Assembly: GCF_001513955.1 (NCBI RefSeq)
Contig: NZ_KQ948144.1
Span: 1,195,076 to 1,259,075 of the forward strand
DNA length: 64,000 bases
Reading direction: 5' to 3'
From: Streptomyces pseudovenezuelae
GTDB taxonomy: Bacteria; Actinomycetota; Actinomycetes; Streptomycetales; Streptomycetaceae
Both the position numbers and the translations under genes were made by a program. Shown piece after piece: positions 25,324 to 32,371 of this stretch; position 1 is the first letter of the stretch; every line of letters starts with the position of its first letter. A model generated the notes under the pieces. The model was not told the DNA's origin. It saw only the letters and a list, made by a program, of their open reading frames with translations, and ran no database searches.

Positions 25324-25938
25324 TCAGCCCGGTGGTCGCTCCATGCGTGCCGCCAGCTGTTTCTCCTCCCGGCGCTGGGCCCGGCGGCGCCGGAATCTGC
25401 GGATCCGGGAGATCAGGAAGAACAGCACCACCAGCCCGGCCGTCAGCAGCAGGCCCGCGATGATCGCCGCCGCCTCCGGGTGGAACATCGCGAAGGCGAC
25501 GATGCCGCCGACGCCGAGATCCTCCGCCAGGCTCAGGGCGATGTTGCTGAAGGGTTCGGGGGAGGCGTTCACCGCCATGCGGGTGCCCGCCTTGACGGTG
25601 TGGCTCGCCAGCGCCGTCGAACCGCCGACCAGGCCCGCGACCACGTCGTTGAGCGAACCGCTCTGACCGGCGAGCAGCGCCCCGACCCAGGCGCCGGCGA
25701 CCGGCCGGACCACGGTGTGCACGGAGTCCCACGCCGAGTCGACGTACGGGATCTTGTCGGCCACCGCCTCGCACAGGAACAGCACGCCCGCCACCACGAG
25801 GACCTCGGGGCGCTGCAGGGTCTCGGGGACGTCGTCGCTCAGCCCTGTCGCGCCGAACACGCCGAGCAGCAGCACCACCGCGTACGCGTTGACACCGCTG
25901 GCCCAGCCGCTGGTGAACACCAAGGGGAGTACGGACAC
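25324..25938 (-). CDS. DUF4126 membrane protein
   Basis: About 204 residues with several hydrophobic helices (VSVLPLVFTSGWASGVNAYA; AVVLLLGVFG; VLVVAGVLFLCEAVADKIPY; GLLLTAGLVVLFFLISRIRR) and a basic C-terminus. The motif order SGWASGVNAYAVVLLLG, DSAWDSVHTVVRPVAGA and SHTVKAGTRMAVNASPEPFSN is that of DUF4126 proteins, whose role is not known. GTG 25938 is the best start I can find, though without a clear ribosome binding site. It lies 45 nt upstream of the CrtI-like gene on the same strand, so they may be cotranscribed. Confidence 0.78.
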   Translation of the reverse strand: MSVLPLVFTSGWASGVNAYAVVLLLGVFGATGLSDDVPETLQRPEVLVVAGVLFLCEAVADKIPYVDSAWDSVHTVVRPVAGAWVGALLAGQSGSLNDVVAGLVGGSTALASHTVKAGTRMAVNASPEPFSNIALSLAEDLGVGGIVAFAMFHPEAAAIIAGLLLTAGLVVLFFLISRIRRFRRRRAQRREEKQLAARMERPPG

Positions 25939-26029
25939 GGACGCGATGGTAACCAGTCGGCCACGGCTCGTCGTGGGGGTGAGTACGGACGTCTGAGTAC
26001 GCGTACCTAGTGGGTGAGTTGAGTACGCG
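25927..26029. repeat. Four GAGTACG repeats before the DUF4126 gene
   Basis: GAGTACGGAC occurs at 25927-25936 and 25981-25990, and GAGTACGCG at 25995-26003 and 26021-26029. The repeats cover the expected promoter of the minus-strand DUF4126 gene and could be binding sites for a regulator. Confidence 0.5.
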
Positions 26030-26173
26030 CGCGGATGGGCCTCGACCTGCGTGGACGGGAGAGTGGAGGCACGGCGAAGGGGAACGGCTCCGGCACCGGC
26101 GACACGGGGCGCCGGAACGGAGCCGCCCCGGATCCGCTCCTTCCGCCGGCCGAGGTCGGCGGGAGCGAGGCAC

Positions 26174-26254
26174 GGGGGAACCCGGAAAGCGGGGGAACGA
26201 CCGAACGGGGGCCCAACGGGGGGACGGGGAAACGGGGGGTCGGGGGAGCAGGGG
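26174..26254 (+). repeat. G-run cluster with quadruplex potential
   Basis: Within the gene-free stretch 25939-26326, eight runs of four to six G occur on the plus strand in 81 nt (26174-26178, 26191-26195, 26207-26211, 26218-26223, 26226-26229, 26234-26239, 26242-26246, 26251-26254), most separated by 2-6 nt in the second half. This is the pattern expected for stacked G-quadruplexes. Apart from this and the GAGTACG repeats I see nothing else in the gap. Confidence 0.7.
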
Positions 26255-26326
26255 AGGCGCCGGTTCGAGGTGGCCCGCGGGGGACGCGGCCACATCGGAC
26301 CGGCGCTTTCGCCTGTCAGCCCGGTG

Positions 26327-26959
26327 TCATCCGTTGCGCCCGCTCACCCGGCCCTGCAACAGCCGCGACAGCGCCGCGTGCACGTCGTCCAGAGAGCGCT
26401 CGGGCTGGAAGGACTGCCAGTCCAGGGCGGCCACCAGGACCATGCCGACCAGGGCGGAGGCGGTCAGCGGTACGTCGATCTCGTCGCTGAACTCGCCGTT
26501 CTCCACGCCCTCGCGCAGCACGCCCTCCACGACCGCCACCGCCTGCTGACGGACCACCATGAGCGTGGACTGCCAGGCCCTGTTGGTGCGCCACAGCTCG
26601 GCCACGTACAGCTGGGTGAAGGCCGGGTAGCGGTCGATGAAGACGAGGCCCGCGCGGATCATCGCGTCCAGGGCGTCCACCTTGCCGCCGCCCGCGCGTG
26701 CCGTCGCCTCCGCCGCCTCCCTCAAAGAGGCGGTGAGCAGGCCCACGCCGTGCCGCAGCAGTTCCTCGAAGAGGACGGACTTGCTCGCGAAGTTGTAGTA
26801 GACCGTGCCCTTCGCGACTCCGGCACGCTCGGCGATCTCGTCGACCGTGGTGGCGGAGAAGCCCTGCTCGGCGATGAGCGTGACGGCCGCCTCGTAGAGC
26901 TTCTGCCGGGTGGCCTCGCGGCGCGTACTGACGCCCGCCGTGGCGCTGCTGCTTTCCAT
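26327..26959 (-). CDS. TetR-family repressor of the adjacent ABC exporter
   Basis: A 210-residue TetR-type regulator: helix-turn-helix near the N-terminus (LIAEQGFSATTVDEIAERAG, VAKGTVYYNFASKSVLFEEL) and a ligand-binding C-terminal domain of ordinary length. ATG 26959 gives MESSSATAGVSTRREATR. It is the last gene of a minus-strand group: ABC ATPase, permease, then this gene 47 nt later. A palindromic operator lies before the first gene, so I infer autoregulation of the set. Confidence 0.92.
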   Translation of the reverse strand: MESSSATAGVSTRREATRQKLYEAAVTLIAEQGFSATTVDEIAERAGVAKGTVYYNFASKSVLFEELLRHGVGLLTASLREAAEATARAGGGKVDALDAMIRAGLVFIDRYPAFTQLYVAELWRTNRAWQSTLMVVRQQAVAVVEGVLREGVENGEFSDEIDVPLTASALVGMVLVAALDWQSFQPERSLDDVHAALSRLLQGRVSGRNG

Positions 26960-27006
26960 GGTCCTGATTCTCACAGGTGAGGGCGCCCCTGAGGTCGCGG
27001 AAGGAC

Positions 27007-29091
27007 TCACAGGGTCAGCTCCGGGTGCAGCCGGTCCAGTGTCCACACCTGCCGGCGGCGGGCCGAGAGGGCGGTCAGCGCGAGGGCGCCGGCGGTGAAG
27101 GCGAGGAGCACCACGCACGCGTGCCACACCGGAGTGAGGCCGCCGCCCGTGATGAGCCTGCGGAGGGCCTCGACGACGTAGCTCATCGGCAGGAAGGGGT
27201 GGAGCGCGTTGAAGAATCCCGGGCTGGTCTGCACGGGGTACGTGCCGCCCGCGGACGTGAGCTGGAGCATCAGGAGGGCCAGGACGAGGATCCGGCCCGC
27301 CGCTCCGAAGCGTGCGTTCAGCCACTGGACGATCGCCGCGAAGCAGGCCGTCACCAGGAACAGGAAGCCCACGGTCCCGGCCGCCCGCACCATCTGGAGG
27401 CCGATCGCCCAGTGCAGCACCGACATCAGCGCCACGACCTGGAGCACCCCGATCGCCACCACGGGCAGCCATCCCGCCAGCGCGACCCGCCAGGCCGCGG
27501 CACCGGCGGCCAGGGCACGCCGGTTCATCGGCGCGATGAGCATGTACGCCACCATCGCGCCGACCCACAGGGACAGCGGGATGAAGTACGGGGCGAATCC
27601 GGTGCCGTAGTTCGGCGCCTTGTGCAGGTCCTTGGAGACCAGCTTGACCGGGTCGGCCATCACGTCGGTGCGCCGGTCGCGGTCCTTCTTGTCGTAGTCG
27701 GGGATCTGTGAGGCACCGTCGTGCAGCCCGTCGGAGAGCTTGCCTGAGCCGTCCGCGAGCTTGTACATGCCGCCGCTCAGGGTGTCGGCCCCGGTCTTGA
27801 GCCTGCCGACCCCCTCGTCCAGGTCCTGGGCGCCGGTCCTCGCGGTGCCGAGGCCGGAGTGGAGCTTCCCGGCGCCGGCGGCGACCTGGGCGGCGCCCTG
27901 GTTCAGCTTGTTGATCTTCGCCACGGCGTCGTCGAGGTCCTCGGAGAGGTGGGGCGACCGGGCGGCCAGGGTCCGGGCCTGCTGCTGGAGGGTGGCGAGC
28001 CGGCCGTCGAGCTTCTTCAGGTCGCCGTTCTGGTCGGCGACCAGCGCGTTGACGTCGTCGGCGACCCTCGCCACGTCGGCGGCGGCCTGCTGGGCCTTCT
28101 TCAGGTCGGCGCAGGCCGGGTCCGGCAGCACCGGGTCCGTGCAGCGCGCCTTGTAGACGGAGTTCAGGGCGGTGGCGGCCCTGTGCGCGCCCTGGGCGGC
28201 CGCCGGGGCGGTCCTGACCAGGGTGCCGAGGTTGTGGCGGACGGCCCCGGCCGAGTCGGCAACGAGCCGGGCGGTGTCGCCGATGGTCTTCGCGTTGTCG
28301 TCGAGGAAGGGACCCGCCTTGTCCGCGATCCCGTTGACCCTGGCGGCGAGGCGCTGGGTGCCGTCGGCGACCTGCCGTGCGCCGTCCGCGAGCTCACCCG
28401 AGCCGGTGTCGAGCTTCGTCAGCCCGTCGGAGAGCCTGCCGCTTCCGGCCTCGGCCTGCTGAAGGCCCGTGGCGAGGTCCTGGGACCCCTTCTCCGCCTT
28501 GCCGATGCCGCCCTCGAGGTCGTCGGCCCCGTTCGCGGCCTTCACGGTGGCGCCGTGGATGTCGGAGAAGGAGATGAAGATCCGGTCCAGGAAGGACCGC
28601 GACGCCTTGGTGGACGCGGCCTGCCGCACCTCGGCGAAGACCGTCCGGGAGATCTGCCCGACGATGTAGTTGTTGGAGTCGTTCGTACGGACCTGCAGGG
28701 CGCCGGTCTCGGGGGAGTCGCCCGCGCTGGAGGCGATCCGCCGGCTGAAGTCGTCCGGCATGGTGAGCGACAGGTAGTAGGTGCCGTCCTCGACGCCCTC
28801 GCGCGCCTCGGCGGCGCCGACCTCGTGCCAGTCGAAGGTGTCGCTCTCGCGCAGCCCCTTGGTCAGGTCGTCGCCCGCGGTCAGCTTCTTCCCGTCGGCG
28901 GTGGCCCCCTTGTCGTCGTTCACGAGGGCGACGGGGATGCGGTCCAGGCGGCCGTACGGGTCCCAGAAGGACCACAGGTACAGGGCGCCGTACAGCAGCG
29001 GCAGCACCAACAGGGCCACCAGGGCGGCGCGCGGCAGTTTCCCCCTGCCGAAGCGGCGCAGTTCAAGCGCGGCCAGTCCCGGCGAACGCAT
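27007..29091 (-). CDS. YhgE/Pip-type ABC exporter permease
   Basis: A 694-residue membrane protein of the YhgE/Pip (phage infection protein-like, ABC-2) family. One N-terminal helix (AALVALLVLPLLYGALYLWS) is followed by the family motif RIPVALVNDDKGA. A large extracytoplasmic region with Asp/Gly-Leu heptads follows (many repeats of the type GAGKLHSGLGTARTGAQDLD), and then a C-terminal block of about five helices (YFIPLSLWVGAMVAYMLIAP and on). It should export an unknown, probably toxic or lipid-like substrate. ATG 29091 has GAGGAG upstream. It overlaps the ATPase gene by 29 nt. Confidence 0.88.
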   Translation of the reverse strand: MRSPGLAALELRRFGRGKLPRAALVALLVLPLLYGALYLWSFWDPYGRLDRIPVALVNDDKGATADGKKLTAGDDLTKGLRESDTFDWHEVGAAEAREGVEDGTYYLSLTMPDDFSRRIASSAGDSPETGALQVRTNDSNNYIVGQISRTVFAEVRQAASTKASRSFLDRIFISFSDIHGATVKAANGADDLEGGIGKAEKGSQDLATGLQQAEAGSGRLSDGLTKLDTGSGELADGARQVADGTQRLAARVNGIADKAGPFLDDNAKTIGDTARLVADSAGAVRHNLGTLVRTAPAAAQGAHRAATALNSVYKARCTDPVLPDPACADLKKAQQAAADVARVADDVNALVADQNGDLKKLDGRLATLQQQARTLAARSPHLSEDLDDAVAKINKLNQGAAQVAAGAGKLHSGLGTARTGAQDLDEGVGRLKTGADTLSGGMYKLADGSGKLSDGLHDGASQIPDYDKKDRDRRTDVMADPVKLVSKDLHKAPNYGTGFAPYFIPLSLWVGAMVAYMLIAPMNRRALAAGAAAWRVALAGWLPVVAIGVLQVVALMSVLHWAIGLQMVRAAGTVGFLFLVTACFAAIVQWLNARFGAAGRILVLALLMLQLTSAGGTYPVQTSPGFFNALHPFLPMSYVVEALRRLITGGGLTPVWHACVVLLAFTAGALALTALSARRRQVWTLDRLHPELTL

Positions 29092-29812
29092 CGGTGGTCT
29101 CCTCACGGGTCTCGTCCTTGTCGGCCGCCGGTCGCGTGGACACCCTCACGGCGTCCTCCGGGGCCTCGCTGCACACCGCCACGACCGTGGTCCCGGCCGC
29201 GGCGAGGGACCTGAGCAGCGCCCAGGCCTCGGTGCGTTCGGCGTCGGACAGCTTCAGGTCCAGATCGTCGACGCCGAGCAGCCGCGGCCGGCCGATCAGC
29301 GCCAGGGCGATCGACAGCCGCAGGGCTTCCAGGCGTTCCAGGTCCCGTACGGTGGTCCGCGCGCCCTTGGGCAGCGCCTCCCGGTCGAGCCCGGCGGCCG
29401 ACAGCGCGGTGTCGATCCGCAGCCTCGCCTCGGCCCTGCGCTCCTCGCGCGGCCGCAGCAGGGCGCGCACCGAGTCGCCGAACCGGCTCTGCAGCAGCGC
29501 CCGTTCGCGCAGATGCTCCCCGACGGTCAGTGCCGGGTCGAGGTCGGTGACCCCGGCGACGTTGGCCGGCGCGCTGAACCGGCGCACCATCGCGAGCTGC
29601 TTCGGCAGCCGGGCCCCGCCCACGGCCGCCGTCCCCTCGGTGGCCCTCATCCGTCCGGTGAGCGCGAGCAGCAGGCTCGTACGGCCGGACCCCGAGGGTC
29701 CTTCCACGGCGATCAACGCGCCGGGCTCCGCGGCGAGGTCGATTCCGCGGAACGCCCAGCCGCGGGGCCCCTTCAGGCCGAATCCCTCGGCCGTGACAGC
29801 GACTCCGTCCAC
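29063..29812 (-). CDS. ABC transporter ATP-binding protein with degenerate motifs
   Basis: About 249 residues of an ABC ATPase partnered with the overlapping permease gene. Walker A reads GPSGSGRTS (38-46) with Arg in place of the invariant Lys. The signature position reads DLERLEALRLSIALAL instead of LSGGQ, and the Walker B region reads RLLGVDDLDLKL. ATP hydrolysis may therefore be weak or absent. The start is uncertain: GTG 29812 has AGGGGG 5 nt upstream, GTG 29818 is an alternative. It is the first gene of the TetR-controlled operon. Confidence 0.85.
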   Translation of the reverse strand: MDGVAVTAEGFGLKGPRGWAFRGIDLAAEPGALIAVEGPSGSGRTSLLLALTGRMRATEGTAAVGGARLPKQLAMVRRFSAPANVAGVTDLDPALTVGEHLRERALLQSRFGDSVRALLRPREERRAEARLRIDTALSAAGLDREALPKGARTTVRDLERLEALRLSIALALIGRPRLLGVDDLDLKLSDAERTEAWALLRSLAAAGTTVVAVCSEAPEDAVRVSTRPAADKDETREETTDAFAGTGRA

Positions 29813-29843
29813 GGCCACCCCCTGATCTTCTTGAATCGCGAAC

Positions 29844-29871
29844 TTTTTGAACTGACTGGTCAGTGCAAAAA
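29844..29871 (-). promoter_or_regulatory. TetR-type operator before the ABC exporter operon
   Basis: A 28-bp palindrome with 12 of 14 pairs, core ACTGACTGGTCAGT (29851-29864) flanked by TTTTTG and CAAAAA. It lies 32 nt upstream of the ATPase start. A plausible promoter TTGCTT-N16-TTAGTT on the minus strand lies just upstream of it, so bound TetR would block transcription. A perfect 12-mer palindrome CTTCGATCGAAG also lies in the promoter (29883-29894). Confidence 0.82.
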
Positions 29872-29998
29872 CTAACCCGAACCTTCGATCGAAGCAAAAG
29901 CGCAGGTCAGAACGGATTGTCAGTGGCATACCTCACGATGGGCACATACGGCACTCCGTAGCGCGAGCTGCCGTCAACCAGACGACAGGAGGTTCGTC

Positions 29999-30568
29999 AT
30001 GGCCAGCTACCACGCAGCCGCCGCCCGTCGGCGCCGCGCCACCGGCCCTGCCCCCTCACTGACCGGCCCGGCGAGCGACGTGCACCCTGTGCTGCGCCGG
30101 GCGACGGCCCCGCCCGCCGCCCTCGACCTGCTCGCCCAGGCCCGCGCCGGCCTCGACGAGGCCTCGGCACTGGAGACGCCGAACGAGCGCTATGCGACGG
30201 CCCATCTCGCGGCCCTGCGCACCGCGGCCGCCGTGCTGGCCGCCCGAGGCCGCCCGGAGCCCACGCCCCGGCGCCGCGCCAAGATCCGGAGCGCCTGGGA
30301 AGTGCTCCCCGAGATAGCGCCCGAGCTCGCCGAGTGGAGCGCGCTCTTCGCCTCCGGGGCCCGGCGCCGCGCCCGTGCCGAGGCCGGCATCCAGGGCGCG
30401 GCCAGCCGCCGGGACGCGGACGACCTCATACGTGACGTGGCGATGTTCCTGCGTCTCGTCGAGCGGATGCTGGTGCTCCAGCCGGTCCTGCCGCAGCCGC
30501 GCCAGGACGCGGAGGGGCCGCAGGACGGCGGTCACGGCACCGACCGCGACTTCCCGGACGCCGGGTGA
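29999..30568 (+). CDS. SAV_6107-family HEPN domain protein
   Basis: A 189-residue soluble, Ala/Arg-rich helical protein. HPVLRRATAPPAALDLLAQA, NERYATAHLAALRTAAAVLA, SAWEVLPEIAPELAEWSALFA and RDADDLIRDVAMFLRLVERM match the SAV_6107 HEPN family that is widespread in Actinobacteria beside the division cluster. HEPN domains often act as ribonucleases, but I do not see a clear R-x4-6-H catalytic motif, so a non-catalytic role is possible. The ATG has AGGAGG upstream. It is divergent from the ABC exporter operon. Confidence 0.82.
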   Translation: MASYHAAAARRRRATGPAPSLTGPASDVHPVLRRATAPPAALDLLAQARAGLDEASALETPNERYATAHLAALRTAAAVLAARGRPEPTPRRRAKIRSAWEVLPEIAPELAEWSALFASGARRRARAEAGIQGAASRRDADDLIRDVAMFLRLVERMLVLQPVLPQPRQDAEGPQDGGHGTDRDFPDAG

Positions 30569-30723
30569 CCGGCGCGCCGCGCCACGGGCCACCGAGGTCC
30601 GCCAGGGTCCGCCGTACGAGACGAGCGGCCGGGCGCGGCACCGGAGTGACCAGGTGGGGTACCGGAGGCAATAGGGTGGAGGGCGCCTGAAGCCTTCCCT
30701 TCCGCGCCGAGGAGTCAACTGTC

Positions 30724-31494
30724 GTGTCGGACCCGCTGCGACCCCGCGCCTCCCTCCGTACCGCCGTGGTCTGGGAGGTCCTCCAGGACGCCCTCGACCG
30801 CCGGGTCAAGGCCACGGGACGCCAGGCGCTGGACGTTCTCGACACCGGTGGCGGCAGCGGCAACTTCGCGGTGCCCGTGGCCCGGCTCGGCCACCAGGTC
30901 ACCGTCGTCGACCCGAGCCCCAACGCGCTGTTCGCCCTGGAGCGCCGTGCCGCCGAGGCCGGTGTCGCCGACCGGGTGCGCGGGGTCCAGGGAGACGCCC
31001 ACGGCCTCTTCGACGTGGCCGAGCGCGGCGGCTACGACGTGGTGCTGTGCCACGGCGTCCTGGAGTACGTGGACGACCCGGCCGAGGGCGTGCGCAACGT
31101 GGTGGCCGCCCTGCGCCCCGAGGGCGTCCTCAGCCTGCTCGCCGCCGGTCTCGGCGGCGCCGTGCTCGCGCGGGCCCTGGCAGGCCACTTCAAGGAGGCC
31201 CGGCAGGCCCTCGGTGACCCGGACGGCCGCTGGGGCGACGGCGACCCCGTGCCGCGCCGCTTCACCGCCGACCAGCTCACCGCGCTCGTCGAGGGCGCGG
31301 GCCTGACCGTGGGCGCTGTGCACGGCGTACGGGTCTTCGCCGACCTCGTCCCCGGGGTGCTCGTGGACACCGAGCCCGGAGCCCTGGAAGCCCTGCTGAA
31401 GCTGGAGGAGGCGGCGGCCGAGCTGGCCGCCTTCCACTCCGTGGCCACGCAGCTCCATGTGCTCGGTGAGACGAGAGAGGCCACCGAGGCCTGA
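30724..31494 (+). CDS. Class I SAM-dependent methyltransferase
   Basis: A 256-residue Rossmann-fold methyltransferase: motif I VLDTGGGSGNFAVPVARLG, the acidic residue in VTVVDPSPNAL, GDAHGLFD, motif IV YDVVLCHGVLEYVDDP and LRPEGVLSLL. The C-terminal part (RFTADQLTALVEGAGL) resembles the CmoA/UbiE-like group. Substrate unknown. The GTG start has GAGGAGT upstream. It sits in the conserved segment between the HEPN gene and the DUF3040 gene. Confidence 0.87.
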   Translation: MSDPLRPRASLRTAVVWEVLQDALDRRVKATGRQALDVLDTGGGSGNFAVPVARLGHQVTVVDPSPNALFALERRAAEAGVADRVRGVQGDAHGLFDVAERGGYDVVLCHGVLEYVDDPAEGVRNVVAALRPEGVLSLLAAGLGGAVLARALAGHFKEARQALGDPDGRWGDGDPVPRRFTADQLTALVEGAGLTVGAVHGVRVFADLVPGVLVDTEPGALEALLKLEEAAAELAAFHSVATQLHVLGETREATEA

Positions 31495-31770
31495 GCCGCC
31501 CCTGTGCCGGAGTGCTGATCAGGTACTTGCCGGCGCATGGAGTACGCCACAGGCCCCCCGATCGCGCGCTCAGCGCCGTATGATCGAGGGAGACCGCCCG
31601 GCATGACGGGACGGCCGCTGGGGAATGACAAGATTCAGCAGCCGGAGCGTTCATGGCGGAATCCGGTTGGCCAATTGGCGCAGAGGGGCGGGTTTCACGG
31701 GGGCGATTCCCTGCCTATCCTGAAGGGACCCCCCGAGTCGCCCCGGCGACTGCACGATGAGGAGGACTCC

Positions 31771-32166
31771 GTGCCGCTCTCGGAGCACGAGCAGCGCATG
31801 CTCGAGCAGATGGAGCGAGCGCTGTACGCCGAAGATCCCAAGTTCGCGTCGGCGCTCGAGGGAAGCGGGCTGCGTACGTACACCCGGCGGCGGGTCTACC
31901 AGGCAGTTGCCGGCTTCCTCGTGGGTATCGCGCTCCTCATGGCCGGAATGGTCGCCAAGCAGGTGTGGCTCAGCGTGGTGGGCTTCCTCGTCATGCTGGG
32001 GTGCGCGGTGCTCGCCGTGACCGGCTGGCGCAAGGCCCCCAAGCCAGGTGAGCAACCCGCAGCGGGCGCTCCGCACGCCCGTCGCCAGGGACGCCAGAAG
32101 CGCTCGGTGATGGACCGGATCGAGCAGCGCTGGCAGCGCCGCCGCGACGAGCAGGGCGGCCAGTAA
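31771..32166 (+). CDS. DUF3040 membrane protein
   Basis: A 131-residue protein: N-terminal motif PLSEHEQRMLEQMERALYAE DPKFA, a helix pair (AVAGFLVGIALLMAGMVAKQ; VWLSVVGFLVMLGCAVLAVTGW), then a basic tail. This is the DUF3040 family, conserved near the actinobacterial division cluster; function unknown. GTG 31771 has GAGGAGG. The upstream 276 nt hold no gene; I see only a GCCAATTGGC palindrome at 31670-31679. Confidence 0.88.
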   Translation: MPLSEHEQRMLEQMERALYAEDPKFASALEGSGLRTYTRRRVYQAVAGFLVGIALLMAGMVAKQVWLSVVGFLVMLGCAVLAVTGWRKAPKPGEQPAAGAPHARRQGRQKRSVMDRIEQRWQRRRDEQGGQ

Positions 32167-32215
32167 CCCGGCCCCCGCATCGCGGTCGCCACGAGCAAGC
32201 TCTCACAGACGTTCT

Positions 32216-32251
32216 GAGGGGGTGAGCGCCCGGCCGGGCGCTCACCCCCTC
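32216..32251. terminator. Strong bidirectional terminator, 36-bp perfect palindrome
   Basis: Positions 32216-32233 are the exact reverse complement of 32234-32251 (arm GAGGGGGTGAGCGCCCGG). It lies 50 nt after the DUF3040 stop and beyond the end of the convergent transglutaminase gene, so it can serve both transcripts. Confidence 0.85.
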
Positions 32252-32309
32252 ACGTATGTCCTCAAGCGCCCACCGCTTCCGCGGGCGCGCGCCCACCCTT
32301 CGCAGCACA

Positions 32310-32340
32310 GTGGCCCGAGCCTTCGAGAGGCTCGGGCCAC
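32310..32340. terminator. Second terminator hairpin
   Basis: A perfect 12-bp stem GTGGCCCGAGCC (32310-32321) with 32329-32340 and a 7-nt loop. It is 31 nt downstream of the transglutaminase gene stop on the minus strand and is probably its main terminator. Confidence 0.82.
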
Positions 32341-32371
32341 CGCCGTACCGCCGCCTGCGGGGCGGCGCTTT

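Noticed and set aside
29999..30568. HEPN-domain gene as the toxin of a HEPN-MNT toxin-antitoxin pair
   Set aside because: No nucleotidyltransferase partner is adjacent, the R-x4-6-H motif is not evident, and the family is a conserved neighbour of the division cluster.
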